Assembly (NCBI GenBank): GCA_964497585.1
Contig: CAZCDS010000044.1
Coordinates: forward strand, 1-53,222
Reading direction: 5' to 3'
DNA length: 53,222 bases
Origin: CAZCDS01 sp964497585
GTDB lineage: Bacteria > Desulfobacterota > Desulfomonilia > Desulfomonilales > Desulfomonilaceae
Shown here: one piece after another, positions 34,505 through 43,300 of the stretch
How the letters are laid out: every line of letters begins with the position of its first letter
How positions within the stretch are numbered: the first letter of the stretch is position 1
Notes under the pieces: generated by a model
Seen by the model: only the letters and a program-made list of their open reading frames with translations
Told to the model about the DNA's origin: nothing
The model's database searches: none
Position numbers and translations under genes: made by a program

Positions 34505-37060
34505 GAGCAAGCCCTGGCAGTCTGTCAAGCAATCGGAGATCGAGACTCCGAAGGAGAAATCCTGAACGGCTTGGGAATTCTGTACACTAGATGGGGCCAA
34601 CACGAAAACGCAGTACCCTATTACGAGAAGGCCCTGACACTGGACCGTGAGAAGAATGACCGTCGGGGCGAAGCAAACGCGTTGTGCAACCTTGGGCACG
34701 TGTACTGGGATTGGGGACGTTACGCAACGGCCAACTCCTACTATGAGAAGGCTTTAGCAGTTAGTCGGGAAATCAGATGTCGCCATACCGAGGGATTGGC
34801 GTTGAACGGCCTGGGAAACTTGAACTACTATTGGGGCCGATACGAAAAGGCAGCGAACTACTATGAACAGTCTCTGGCAATCCGCAGAGAACTGAAGGAT
34901 CGGCGGGGTGAAGGGAAGACCTTGAACAACCTGGGCCTGATCTTTGCAGACTGGGGTCAGTATGACAAGGCCTTGGATTTCTACAACAAATGCCTGGTAA
35001 TCCACCGAGAGTTGGGCAATCGTCTGGACGAGGCCGGCGCACTTAACAACCTGGCATTGGTCTATCTGCATCGAGGAGACAGGGGCACGGCGATGGCGCA
35101 CATACGGCAGGCGCTTACTATTTGGCGGCAGATGAAGGTTTCCGTAAAGGGACCGAAGAACCTAGTTGGCCATCTGCATATGGACGAAGGCAACCTGGTC
35201 AATGCGGCACCGCTGGTCCGTGATGTGGGATACCCGGCTACGCTGGGGAGATTTTATCTTCTTCAAAGGAAATATGATGAGGCAAAGAGTGAGTACGAAG
35301 CGCTTCTCGCATTCTCCGAAACCGCTCGGCGGGCCGACGATCTATTCACTGCGTACACCGGGCTGGGAATGGCATATGAGGGAATCGGCGACAATAGATC
35401 GGCCGCTGAATTCTTCAAGAAGGCTGTGGCATTTACCGAGGAGCTGCGGACAAGCGTCACCGCAAACCAGCGCGAGAAATTCTTTGACGTAACAATCAAT
35501 GGCTTTCTCAGGACAGTCCCGTATGAGGGTCTGGCTCGGGTTCTGATGCGGATGAAGAAGCGCAAAGAAGCCCTGAAGGGATCAGAGTACACCAAAGCAA
35601 GAGTCTTTGCCGAGACTATTTCGAGGCAAGCAGAAGGCCAGCAATTCGATGTTCCTCCTAAGATCTTGAAGCAAGACCAGGCTATCACCGATCAACTCGC
35701 TGCCCTAAAGAAACAGCGACAGAAGGCGTATGAAAAGAAGAACAAACTCACCATAGAAGCCCTCGAACCTCAGATCAAGGAGCTGGAGGCCAAACTCCAG
35801 GCCCACATCAAGATGCTCCGTAGCAAGTATCCCCTCTTTGCAGCAACCAAGTACCCGGAACCGATGGATCTCTCTCAGACAGCCCTCAACGACAATGAGT
35901 GGACTCTCTCATACGATGTGACGGATTCCGGCGTACTCGTCTATCTGACCAAGGGCAAGGAACTCGTCAAGGCACTCTTCAAGCCGATCCCGAGGAAGGG
36001 ACTGGATAAACTGGTTCGGAAGTTCAGAGAACCGTTGGAGGTGAGCGAAAGGTATTTCGTCAAAAAACTCAAATCCTTTGATTTCGCGTGTGGCAAGAAG
36101 CTCTCCGATCTGCTCCTCTCGGACATGCTCTCCGACCTGCCTGAAGGCATTCCTGTCATTGTCATACCGGACGATTCCCTGGGAGTCGTGCCTTTCGAGA
36201 TGCTGGTTCTGAAGGATTCCGGAAAGGTTGTCCGCGGCGGGAAGTACCCGAGTGTCCAAGGTGCCCAATTTTTCGGAGACCGGAATCCCATATCCTACTA
36301 CCAGTCGATCACCGCTCTCACGCTCGTGAGAACCTTCGGCAAAGCCACGAAAGCGGCTCCAAAGAGAATGGTGATGGCCGATCCGGTGTTCGATGTCAAA
36401 GACTCCCGCCTCGCTAATGCCAACCGGCAAAGACGCGTTGCACTCATGAAATCCATGCAGGACAAGCTCCTGTCCATCAAGAATGAGATGGGACTGACCT
36501 TTCTCCGACTGCCTCTGACCGGAGAACTGGCGAAGACTTTGAAAGAACTCGACCCCAAAGAGACAGATCTGTATACGGGAATGAAGGCATCAAAGCCTGT
36601 CCTCTTCGAAAAGCCGCTGACCAAGTACGGTTCGATAGTCTTTGCTACTCATGGCTATTTCGGAAAGGACCTGCCCGGCATACAGGAGCCGGTTTTGGTG
36701 CTGACGCTCCTCGACCAGCCCAAAGGTCAGGACGGCTTTCTCCGAATGAGCGAGGTCATGGGCCTGAAGCTGAACTCTGACGTCGTTGCGCTCACCGCGT
36801 GTCAAACTGGCCTTGGGCCCAGGATCTCCGGTGAAGGCACGATGGGAATGGGGAGAGCCTTCCAGTATGCCGGAGCCAAGGCTGTCTTGATGACCCTCTG
36901 GTCGGTTGCGGAGAAATCATCAGTCATTCTGACGGAGAGCTTCTTCCGCCACCTGAAGGAGGGAAAGAGCAAGCTGGAGTCGTTGCGGCTGGCCCGGAAA
37001 GAGATCAGGGAAGCGGGATACGATCATCCCTTCTTTTGGGCTCCGTTCATCCTGGTGTGA
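34505..37060 (+). CDS. TPR-CHAT caspase-like protease, C-terminal part after the amber codon
   Basis: In frame with the previous piece; the first possible restart is TTG 34571. About seven further TPR units run to ~34571-35450 nt, then a helical linker with a coiled coil (KKQRQKAYEKKNKL) and a CHAT peptidase domain (~35880-37060). The catalytic His is in VFATHGYFG (H892 counting from 33977) and the Cys in LTACQTGLG (C942), both conserved. GRAFQYAGAKAVLMTLWSV is a further CHAT hallmark. CHAT proteases are caspase-related; TPR-CHAT proteins occur in bacterial signalling and defence, but the signal peptide here points to action outside the cytoplasm, which is unusual. Without the N-terminal piece this ORF lacks export. 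Confidence 0.82.
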   Translation, partial: EQALAVCQAIGDRDSEGEILNGLGILYTRWGQHENAVPYYEKALTLDREKNDRRGEANALCNLGHVYWDWGRYATANSYYEKALAVSREIRCRHTEGLALNGLGNLNYYWGRYEKAANYYEQSLAIRRELKDRRGEGKTLNNLGLIFADWGQYDKALDFYNKCLVIHRELGNRLDEAGALNNLALVYLHRGDRGTAMAHIRQALTIWRQMKVSVKGPKNLVGHLHMDEGNLVNAAPLVRDVGYPATLGRFYLLQRKYDEAKSEYEALLAFSETARRADDLFTAYTGLGMAYEGIGDNRSAAEFFKKAVAFTEELRTSVTANQREKFFDVTINGFLRTVPYEGLARVLMRMKKRKEALKGSEYTKARVFAETISRQAEGQQFDVPPKILKQDQAITDQLAALKKQRQKAYEKKNKLTIEALEPQIKELEAKLQAHIKMLRSKYPLFAATKYPEPMDLSQTALNDNEWTLSYDVTDSGVLVYLTKGKELVKALFKPIPRKGLDKLVRKFREPLEVSERYFVKKLKSFDFACGKKLSDLLLSDMLSDLPEGIPVIVIPDDSLGVVPFEMLVLKDSGKVVRGGKYPSVQGAQFFGDRNPISYYQSITALTLVRTFGKATKAAPKRMVMADPVFDVKDSRLANANRQRRVALMKSMQDKLLSIKNEMGLTFLRLPLTGELAKTLKELDPKETDLYTGMKASKPVLFEKPLTKYGSIVFATHGYFGKDLPGIQEPVLVLTLLDQPKGQDGFLRMSEVMGLKLNSDVVALTACQTGLGPRISGEGTMGMGRAFQYAGAKAVLMTLWSVAEKSSVILTESFFRHLKEGKSKLESLRLARKEIREAGYDHPFFWAPFILV

Positions 37061-37151
37061 GAGGTGGATTGAGCATTCCACCGTCTTTTGGCTGGACTCT
37101 AGAAAAGGGAATTTCGCATACCTTGACTTACCGAAGAGAAGGGAGAACATC

Positions 37152-38627
37152 TTGGTTTTCACTCGAATTGGTGCGACCCGGAGCAAGGAGTGTAAAACGC
37201 GAGTTCTTAGACGTGCTCTGACCGCAGCTGCCCTTTTCTGCAGCCTATTGCGCCTTCTCTGTCCGTCGTCTGCAAAAGCTGACGGTATGGTTTTTGATAG
37301 ATCCTCGTTTCAGCCGCTGTACTACAACGAGCAACGGGCTGCGATCCGCTTCGAGAAGGGCATCGAGAGGATGGTCATCGCCCTCAACCTGGAGCGGCCA
37401 TACGGTTACGACCAGAAATACTCGGGCAACGCGATCTGGATCTTCCCTGTTCGGGGAGATCCCAAGCGTACCAATGTGGACCTCGTTGACTCATTTCCCG
37501 TGTTCAGAGGCTACCCACTGTTCTGGGAAGCTGCGAAGGTTCCAACGACGGCCTGGGCCATGGCGGCGCTGATCCCCTTTATCGTGCCTGCTGTCTTATT
37601 GCCCTATTACATGCCATACGGGGCCAGCCAACCAACGGTCCTCAAATTCGGGGAAGTTGACCGTTGGGGAATTCATGCCGAGGTGATCAAAGCCGAGTCC
37701 ATGAAGGATCTGAAGGATTATCTCGGACAACACAGGGTGGACGTCTCCGAGAAATATCTCAAGACCTTCCATCGATACCTCTCAGAAGAGTACTGTTTGG
37801 TGGCTGCGTGGATATCCTCTGCGGAGAAGATGAAGGAGAAGTTTCATGATTCGAAGGTCCCGAACGATTTCTGGACGGTGCTGCGACCCTGTTTGTACGT
37901 TGAATTCCCAACCGAAACCGGATTCTACCCCCTTGTCCCGACAAGCGGCTATGGAAGTCTTTCCTCTACAATCACCATGCGAATTACCATTCACATTCTG
38001 GGACACGTGACTCCAGATATGTCCTGGATCGATCCGTCAACGGAACGATTAAGTGGTAAGAATTTTACAGATTATGAACCGTTTAAATACGTGAGAGACA
38101 GGAAGTTCTACTCGGTGCGGCCCTTCACTCTGAGCTCCTATGGAGTCGACGAACTCGCCCGGACGGCTCCGAAGAAGCTGATCGAAGGTCTTAGAGAACC
38201 AGATCTTGCGTATACTCGAGTGATGATCCAGTGCCAGCCACAATACTTGACCGGAGACCTGAAGTTTGTTCTCAGAACGCCCTTGTCATGGCAGTATGCC
38301 AACCTGCTCATCCGTGCCCCCTTCCTCTTGCTACTCGTGTTGACAGTGGTGGTCGGATCGTACGTCAGTGGCGGTATCGCAGGCTGGTATCTCTACGGTG
38401 AGGCTTCCCGATATGCTTGCATGGGACTCTGGAATCTCTTGACTGTCATAGCCCTCGGGTGCGCGGTCCATTACAGTCGAAAGAAGAGTCTTCAGCTTCC
38501 TTGTCATCTTCTCTATTCTCTACTTCATCTTGATAACCTTGGCAGTCCAAGTGATCCTGGCCCCCTTGGGATATTCGCTTGGAGATACAGTGTGAAGAGT
38601 TTCTCGAGATTGCCTGGGCCAAGATAG
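37152..38627 (+). CDS. DUF2330-like membrane-anchored protein (paralogue 1)
   Basis: Starts at TTG 37152 with AAGGGAG upstream. A signal peptide (RRALTAAALFCSLLRLLCPSSAKA) is followed by DGMVFD, as in DUF2330 proteins. The large extracytoplasmic part includes IHAEVIKAESMKDLKDYLGQ and PCLYVEFPTETGFYPL, then one or two transmembrane segments near the C-terminus (FLLLLVLTVVVGSYVSGGIA and CMGLWNLLTVIALG). After ~38465 the frame used here yields an unlikely tail, while the +1 frame gives FSFLVIFSILYFILITLAVQ, matching the paralogue at 38826. A frameshift near 38475 is therefore likely, with true end at 38595. Function unknown. Confidence 0.7.
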   Translation: MVFTRIGATRSKECKTRVLRRALTAAALFCSLLRLLCPSSAKADGMVFDRSSFQPLYYNEQRAAIRFEKGIERMVIALNLERPYGYDQKYSGNAIWIFPVRGDPKRTNVDLVDSFPVFRGYPLFWEAAKVPTTAWAMAALIPFIVPAVLLPYYMPYGASQPTVLKFGEVDRWGIHAEVIKAESMKDLKDYLGQHRVDVSEKYLKTFHRYLSEEYCLVAAWISSAEKMKEKFHDSKVPNDFWTVLRPCLYVEFPTETGFYPLVPTSGYGSLSSTITMRITIHILGHVTPDMSWIDPSTERLSGKNFTDYEPFKYVRDRKFYSVRPFTLSSYGVDELARTAPKKLIEGLREPDLAYTRVMIQCQPQYLTGDLKFVLRTPLSWQYANLLIRAPFLLLLVLTVVVGSYVSGGIAGWYLYGEASRYACMGLWNLLTVIALGCAVHYSRKKSLQLPCHLLYSLLHLDNLGSPSDPGPLGIFAWRYSVKSFSRLPGPR

Positions 38628-38825
38628 AGTTCGAAGAGTCGCGCCGGTGTTACTCATCGGGCGGGTGGAACGGCCAGGTAAGGGAACGCAAGGAAGAGGA
38701 TTCCGAAGGAAGCAAGTGTTAATGAAGTCTTTGCATGCTCCAGCCGGCGGGCTTTGAGGCCCTGATGTCCCAGCAAGTGCGGTGATTGGGACCTGCTTCC
38801 CCTCTTTGTTACCGAAGAGAGACCA

Positions 38826-40190
38826 ATGAGAGTTCAATTCCCAGACCTCGGCGACGTGATGATGTTTTTCATCTTCCTCAGCGGCGCTATACTAATCACA
38901 CCGCATCCGGTACATGGTGACGGTATGGCGTTTGACTGGATGTCATGCCTACCGCTGAAGCAGTACGAGCAGCGAGCGATCATCCGGCACGCGAATGGCA
39001 TTCAAAACATGCTGATCGCCCTTGACCTGGAAGCCAGGAATGCGGTCTGGCTGTTCCCTGTACCCGGAAGGCCAGAAGCGGTGAGCGTGGATATCGGACA
39101 TTCCTTTCCCCGCCTGCGGGGTCGTACCATTCAGAGTTCCATCCGGCGTACCGTAGCAGAGTGGCTCATTCTTGTTCCTACATTGACTCAGTTCCCGGCC
39201 CTGTTCGCTCATGTAGTTAATTATCATTTACGCTTCGGCGCAGCCGCGGACGTGATCAAGCATATGGAGGTCGAGAAGTTTGGCATTCATGCCGAAATCA
39301 TAAGTGCGGAGTCCGTTGAGAGACTTGAAGCGTATCTCAAAGGGAAAGGCCTCAATCCCTCACGAGCGCGGCTCGCGTCATTCAGAGAGTACCTTTCGCA
39401 GAAGTACGTACTCGTCGTCGGCTGGATCGCGGCTAGCGACGAGAGGGGCAAAACGGAAAGAAAGGAAGATTTGCAGGGCGAACCAGGCACTACTCACAAT
39501 CCCTGCCTTTTGGTGAGCTTCCCCTCGGCAAATGGCTACTACCCGCTCAAAGCGACCAGCGGCTATGGCGCCGAGAAGATCAGGGCGAACCTCTATATTC
39601 TCGGATTCGCAGAAGTGCAATACGGCCCCTTGAAGCGTTCAACCGCGTATTACTTGAAAGAGACCGATACCTATGCCGTGCACCACGTTCGAGGCGAGGC
39701 GAAGTTGGAGGTGAGGAAACCCGATGAGAACCACATCATATATGTGCGTCCGCCGGAGGACTATGTCGGCGGCGCTCTGGGGGATCTGTCAAAGCGGAAC
39801 CTGGACTACACGCTCGTGATGATTTATTCCCGAGCGGCATCGCTTACGGAAGATCTGCAGTTTTCCGACAAGCCGCCGCCAGCAATAGCGAGAGAGCTCC
39901 ACGTACTGAGAGTTGTCGAAGGGACTCCCCTGCTGATACTTGCGCTGACAGTTTTCTTCGCTGTGGTCTCCGGAGCGCTTACCGGTCTGATCTTGTACCG
40001 GCGTTGTCGGGCATACGCGATTCTGGGACTTTTCACGTTCCTCACCCTTATCGGACTTGTCGTTGCGGTGTACGTCTATCGCACAAGAAGAGGAGAAGAG
40101 TTCAGAGTGCTCAGGTTCGCGATGGTCTACACACTCATCTTTCATGCGCTGGCTCTTGGAGCCTTCATATCTGCCCCGTGGGGATTCTAG
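38826..40190 (+). CDS. DUF2330-like membrane-anchored protein (paralogue 2)
   Basis: A 454-residue paralogue of the preceding protein. A signal-like hydrophobic stretch (MMFFIFLSGAILITPHPVHG) precedes GDGMAFDW. Shared blocks are AIIRHANGIQNMLIALDLEA, FGIHAEIISAESVERLEAYL, YVLVVGWIA and PCLLVSFPSANGYYPLKATS. The C-terminus has about three hydrophobic segments (LLILALTVFFAVVSGALTGLI, AILGLFTFLTLIGLVVAVYV, MVYTLIFHALALGAFI), so it is anchored in the inner membrane with its bulk outside. No catalytic motif is recognised. DUF2330 resemblance is by pattern only. Confidence 0.75.
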   Translation: MRVQFPDLGDVMMFFIFLSGAILITPHPVHGDGMAFDWMSCLPLKQYEQRAIIRHANGIQNMLIALDLEARNAVWLFPVPGRPEAVSVDIGHSFPRLRGRTIQSSIRRTVAEWLILVPTLTQFPALFAHVVNYHLRFGAAADVIKHMEVEKFGIHAEIISAESVERLEAYLKGKGLNPSRARLASFREYLSQKYVLVVGWIAASDERGKTERKEDLQGEPGTTHNPCLLVSFPSANGYYPLKATSGYGAEKIRANLYILGFAEVQYGPLKRSTAYYLKETDTYAVHHVRGEAKLEVRKPDENHIIYVRPPEDYVGGALGDLSKRNLDYTLVMIYSRAASLTEDLQFSDKPPPAIARELHVLRVVEGTPLLILALTVFFAVVSGALTGLILYRRCRAYAILGLFTFLTLIGLVVAVYVYRTRRGEEFRVLRFAMVYTLIFHALALGAFISAPWGF

Positions 40191-40250
40191 ATTGCTATAC
40201 AAGTTGACGGTCAACGTGATAGAATCGGTTCGTGTTGTTAAGGGGGATCG

Positions 40251-40337
40251 ATGAAATACCCGCCCATTACGCATGAGAACGGGCCAGGGAAAAGGGACCC
40301 TTTCGCCAAAGTCATTGAGCGTCTCGGCCTGGTTTGA
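40251..40337 (+). CDS. small 28-codon ORF upstream of the giant kinase
   Basis: ATG 40251 is preceded by AAGGGGG at good distance, among the best ribosome sites in this region. It encodes MKYPPITHENGPGKRDPFAK plus VIERLGLV and stops 14 bases before the giant protein's ATG. It may be a leader peptide that couples translation, or a small protein partner. No homologue is recognised and length alone cannot prove it is expressed. Confidence 0.4.
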   Translation: MKYPPITHENGPGKRDPFAKVIERLGLV

Positions 40338-40351
40338 GAGAGGACCGTCCC

Positions 40352-43300
40352 ATGACTGAGCAAACGAGTCGCAGGGGCTTTCTGCAGGCTCTATTCGGCG
40401 ATTTTCTCTCGAAGTTCAATGGCTTCGTCCTTGTGAAGTCGGTCAGCCGTCTCGCGGGCGTGGCGCGCACGTTCTATTTCCCGGATATTGACCTGCTTGA
40501 GACGGAGGAATTCGAAGAGGACGCGGAACTCTTCTTTGGAGTCTGTCCAATCCAACTATCGGCTTCTTCAGGAAGAAGGACAAGATATCTTACCGCGTTA
40601 TGGGCCGAAATGTATATCGGCCATTCGGGGCATGAGCCCAAGAGCACAGTCTTCGACAGTCCGGATGATGCTGCGAACACCATCAGAAGCTTTCAGCACA
40701 AGCCCTCCGCCATCGTTGACTCCGGGCACAGTAAAGACCTCTATTGGCTGCTGAAAGAGCCCTATCACCCGGAGGATTCCCAGGAGGTTCGGCGAGTACT
40801 CCAGGCCATCAGTTCAGTCCTGAACTGCGACGCCGACGTGAGCCTCGATGCGGTTCTCCGGCTTCCGGGAACACAAAACCGCAAATTCCCTGACAGACCG
40901 GCCGTCTGCAAGATCGATTACGTCGACGCGAGCGCCCGTTATTCTCTGCAGGATTTCGAGATGTTCCAAACGAACGGCCGGCCAGCCCGGTCGTCTCTCG
41001 AGACAATGACGCTCCCGGCCGACAAGGGGAGGGCGGGAGCTCAGGGCTCAGTGGGCTCAAGAGATGAGGAAGCAGTCAGTCCCATGGCCTCGCGGTTCCT
41101 ATCGTGCTCTGCATCTCCAGGAGAATCTTCCAGTGGCAGAATATTGGCGCATCTTCTCAGTGAGGGAGTCCTCCCGACGGACCGAATCAATGCGCTCCGT
41201 GAGTATCAGCAGGCACACGGCTGCAGCGAGGTCGAGGCCATAATCGGGCTTACTCACGAGGTGGTAGCGGATGTAGCCAGGGAGGTTTCCGGGGTTCCAC
41301 GCATCCGATTGGAGGCCCATGATTGTCCGCTGGAAATACAAGAGAAGCTTCCTCTTGACTTGGCTTTCAAGTGGATGGCGGTTGCGTTTGGAGAAGTTGG
41401 AAGGACTCTCCACGTGGCCATGGCCGATCCCACGGACGCGGAAGCAGTGAAGGAAATTGAATCGGCTACCGGCATGTCTGTCAAGGTCAGCGTCGCCACC
41501 GTGCTGGAGATCAAGTCTGAGTTGGAAAGCCGGCAAAGGGCTCTCGTTAGGGCGGCAGAGCAAGGTGACCGCGATGCAGCGTACCTGTGGGGCCGGCTGC
41601 TCCTAGACGGGGCCGGGTTGTTTCGGCGTCGAGACCCTAGGGCTGCGGCGAACTGGTTCCTTCAAGCAGCTCGGCAGGGTCATCCGGATGCGCAGAACAG
41701 CCTCGGTCTGATATTGAGCGAGGGGAAAGAGGGCAGCAGGGAAGACGGTGAGGCTGTCAAATGGTATCGAAGGGCAGCAGGAAGGGGACATGTCGACGCT
41801 TGTTTCAACCTCGGGATAATGTATTGCCGTGGCCGAGGGGTGAGAAAGGATCTTGAAAGAGGGGCCGAATGGATTGGCAGTGCTGCGGAACAAGGGCATG
41901 CGCGGGCCCAGTTCGTTCTCGGCAGTCTTCATCAATCCGGCGCCGGGGTGGAAATGGACCTCGAGGAAGCGGTCAAGTGGTACCGACTCTCGGCCGAGCA
42001 AGGCTACGCCGCTGCTGAGAATCGTCTGGGATTCATGTACGGACATGCTTTGGGGGTTCCACTCGACCATCAAGAGGCATTCAAATGGTATCGGAGGGCT
42101 GCTGAGCATGGTCATAGGGTCGCCCAGCGGCGCTTGAGCGAAATGTACCGACAAGGCGTGGGGGTCCAACCGAACACAGAAGAGGCTGACAGATGGGAGA
42201 GACAGGCAAAGGTGGGGGCGGATCCGGAAGCCGCAGCCAATGCCCAAGCCGAGTCCGAAGATCGGTACGGTTTCGCACCGGGCCCTCAAGTACATTACCC
42301 GATCCACTTCCCTTTCGCGTCGGCTGAGGCCAGGGGAGAACGTGAAAGAGCCCCTGGTAACCTGAATGTCCTCTTGATGGAAGAGATTGTCGACGGACAA
42401 GACGGGGAATACGACCTGGAGAGCCAACCGCAATTAACCGAACCCAGACCGGACAAAAGATCGAAGGGAAGTGACGATGTGCGTTCCGCTGAGACTACGT
42501 TGACCCATCCTATGAGATCCCATGTCGAACCGGACCTCGATATGACATACTGGAAGGTTGGAGACGTCGTTGACGGCAAGTACGAGGTGAGAGGTATTAT
42601 TGGCCGCGGCGGAATGGGAGTGGTCTACCGGGTCCATCACCGGGAATGGAATGTCGAAATGGCCGTCAAGGTCCCACTGTCGTCCTTTATCTCAGACGAA
42701 GTCGCAAAGGCGCGATTCGTTCGTGAGGCGCAGACCTGGGTCGATCTCGGGCTTCATCCGAACATCGTGCAGTGCTGGTACGTCAGGGAAATCGCTGGGT
42801 TGCCCAGGATTTTCATGGACTACATGGACGGAGGGAGTCTGAAGCAATGGGTCCAGCAGGGACGGGTCAAGCCCACCCAGTGGGAAAAGATCATCGATCT
42901 GACGGTGCAGGCCTGCGATGGCCTGCACTACGCTCATGAGAGAGGTCTGGTTCATCGCGACGTGAAGCCCTCAAACATGCTTATGGCTTATGATGGTCGT
43001 CTCGCCATGGCCGACTTCGGGATTGTAAAGATAGAAGGGTTTGGCGACCTTCCATCGCCCGCACTCTCGGATGGCAGGCTACCTCAGCATACCTTGACCA
43101 GGACGGGCTCGACAATGGGAACGCCGGAGTATGCGGCCCCCGAAATGTGGCAGGACGCGCGAATTGTGGATCAGAGGGCGGACATCTATTCCCTCGGAGT
43201 AGTACTTTTCGAATTGTCATGCGGCCGCCGTCCCTTTGACGATGGCCTACACCGCGAGCCACCTCATGTGTTAATTGAACGGCATGTTTGTGCTTCCGTT

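Noticed and set aside
33060..37060. Type III-E CRISPR-associated TPR-CHAT (Csx29-like) protease
   Set aside because: There is no CRISPR array or cas gene in the window, and the protein has a signal peptide, which is incompatible with a cytoplasmic CRISPR role.
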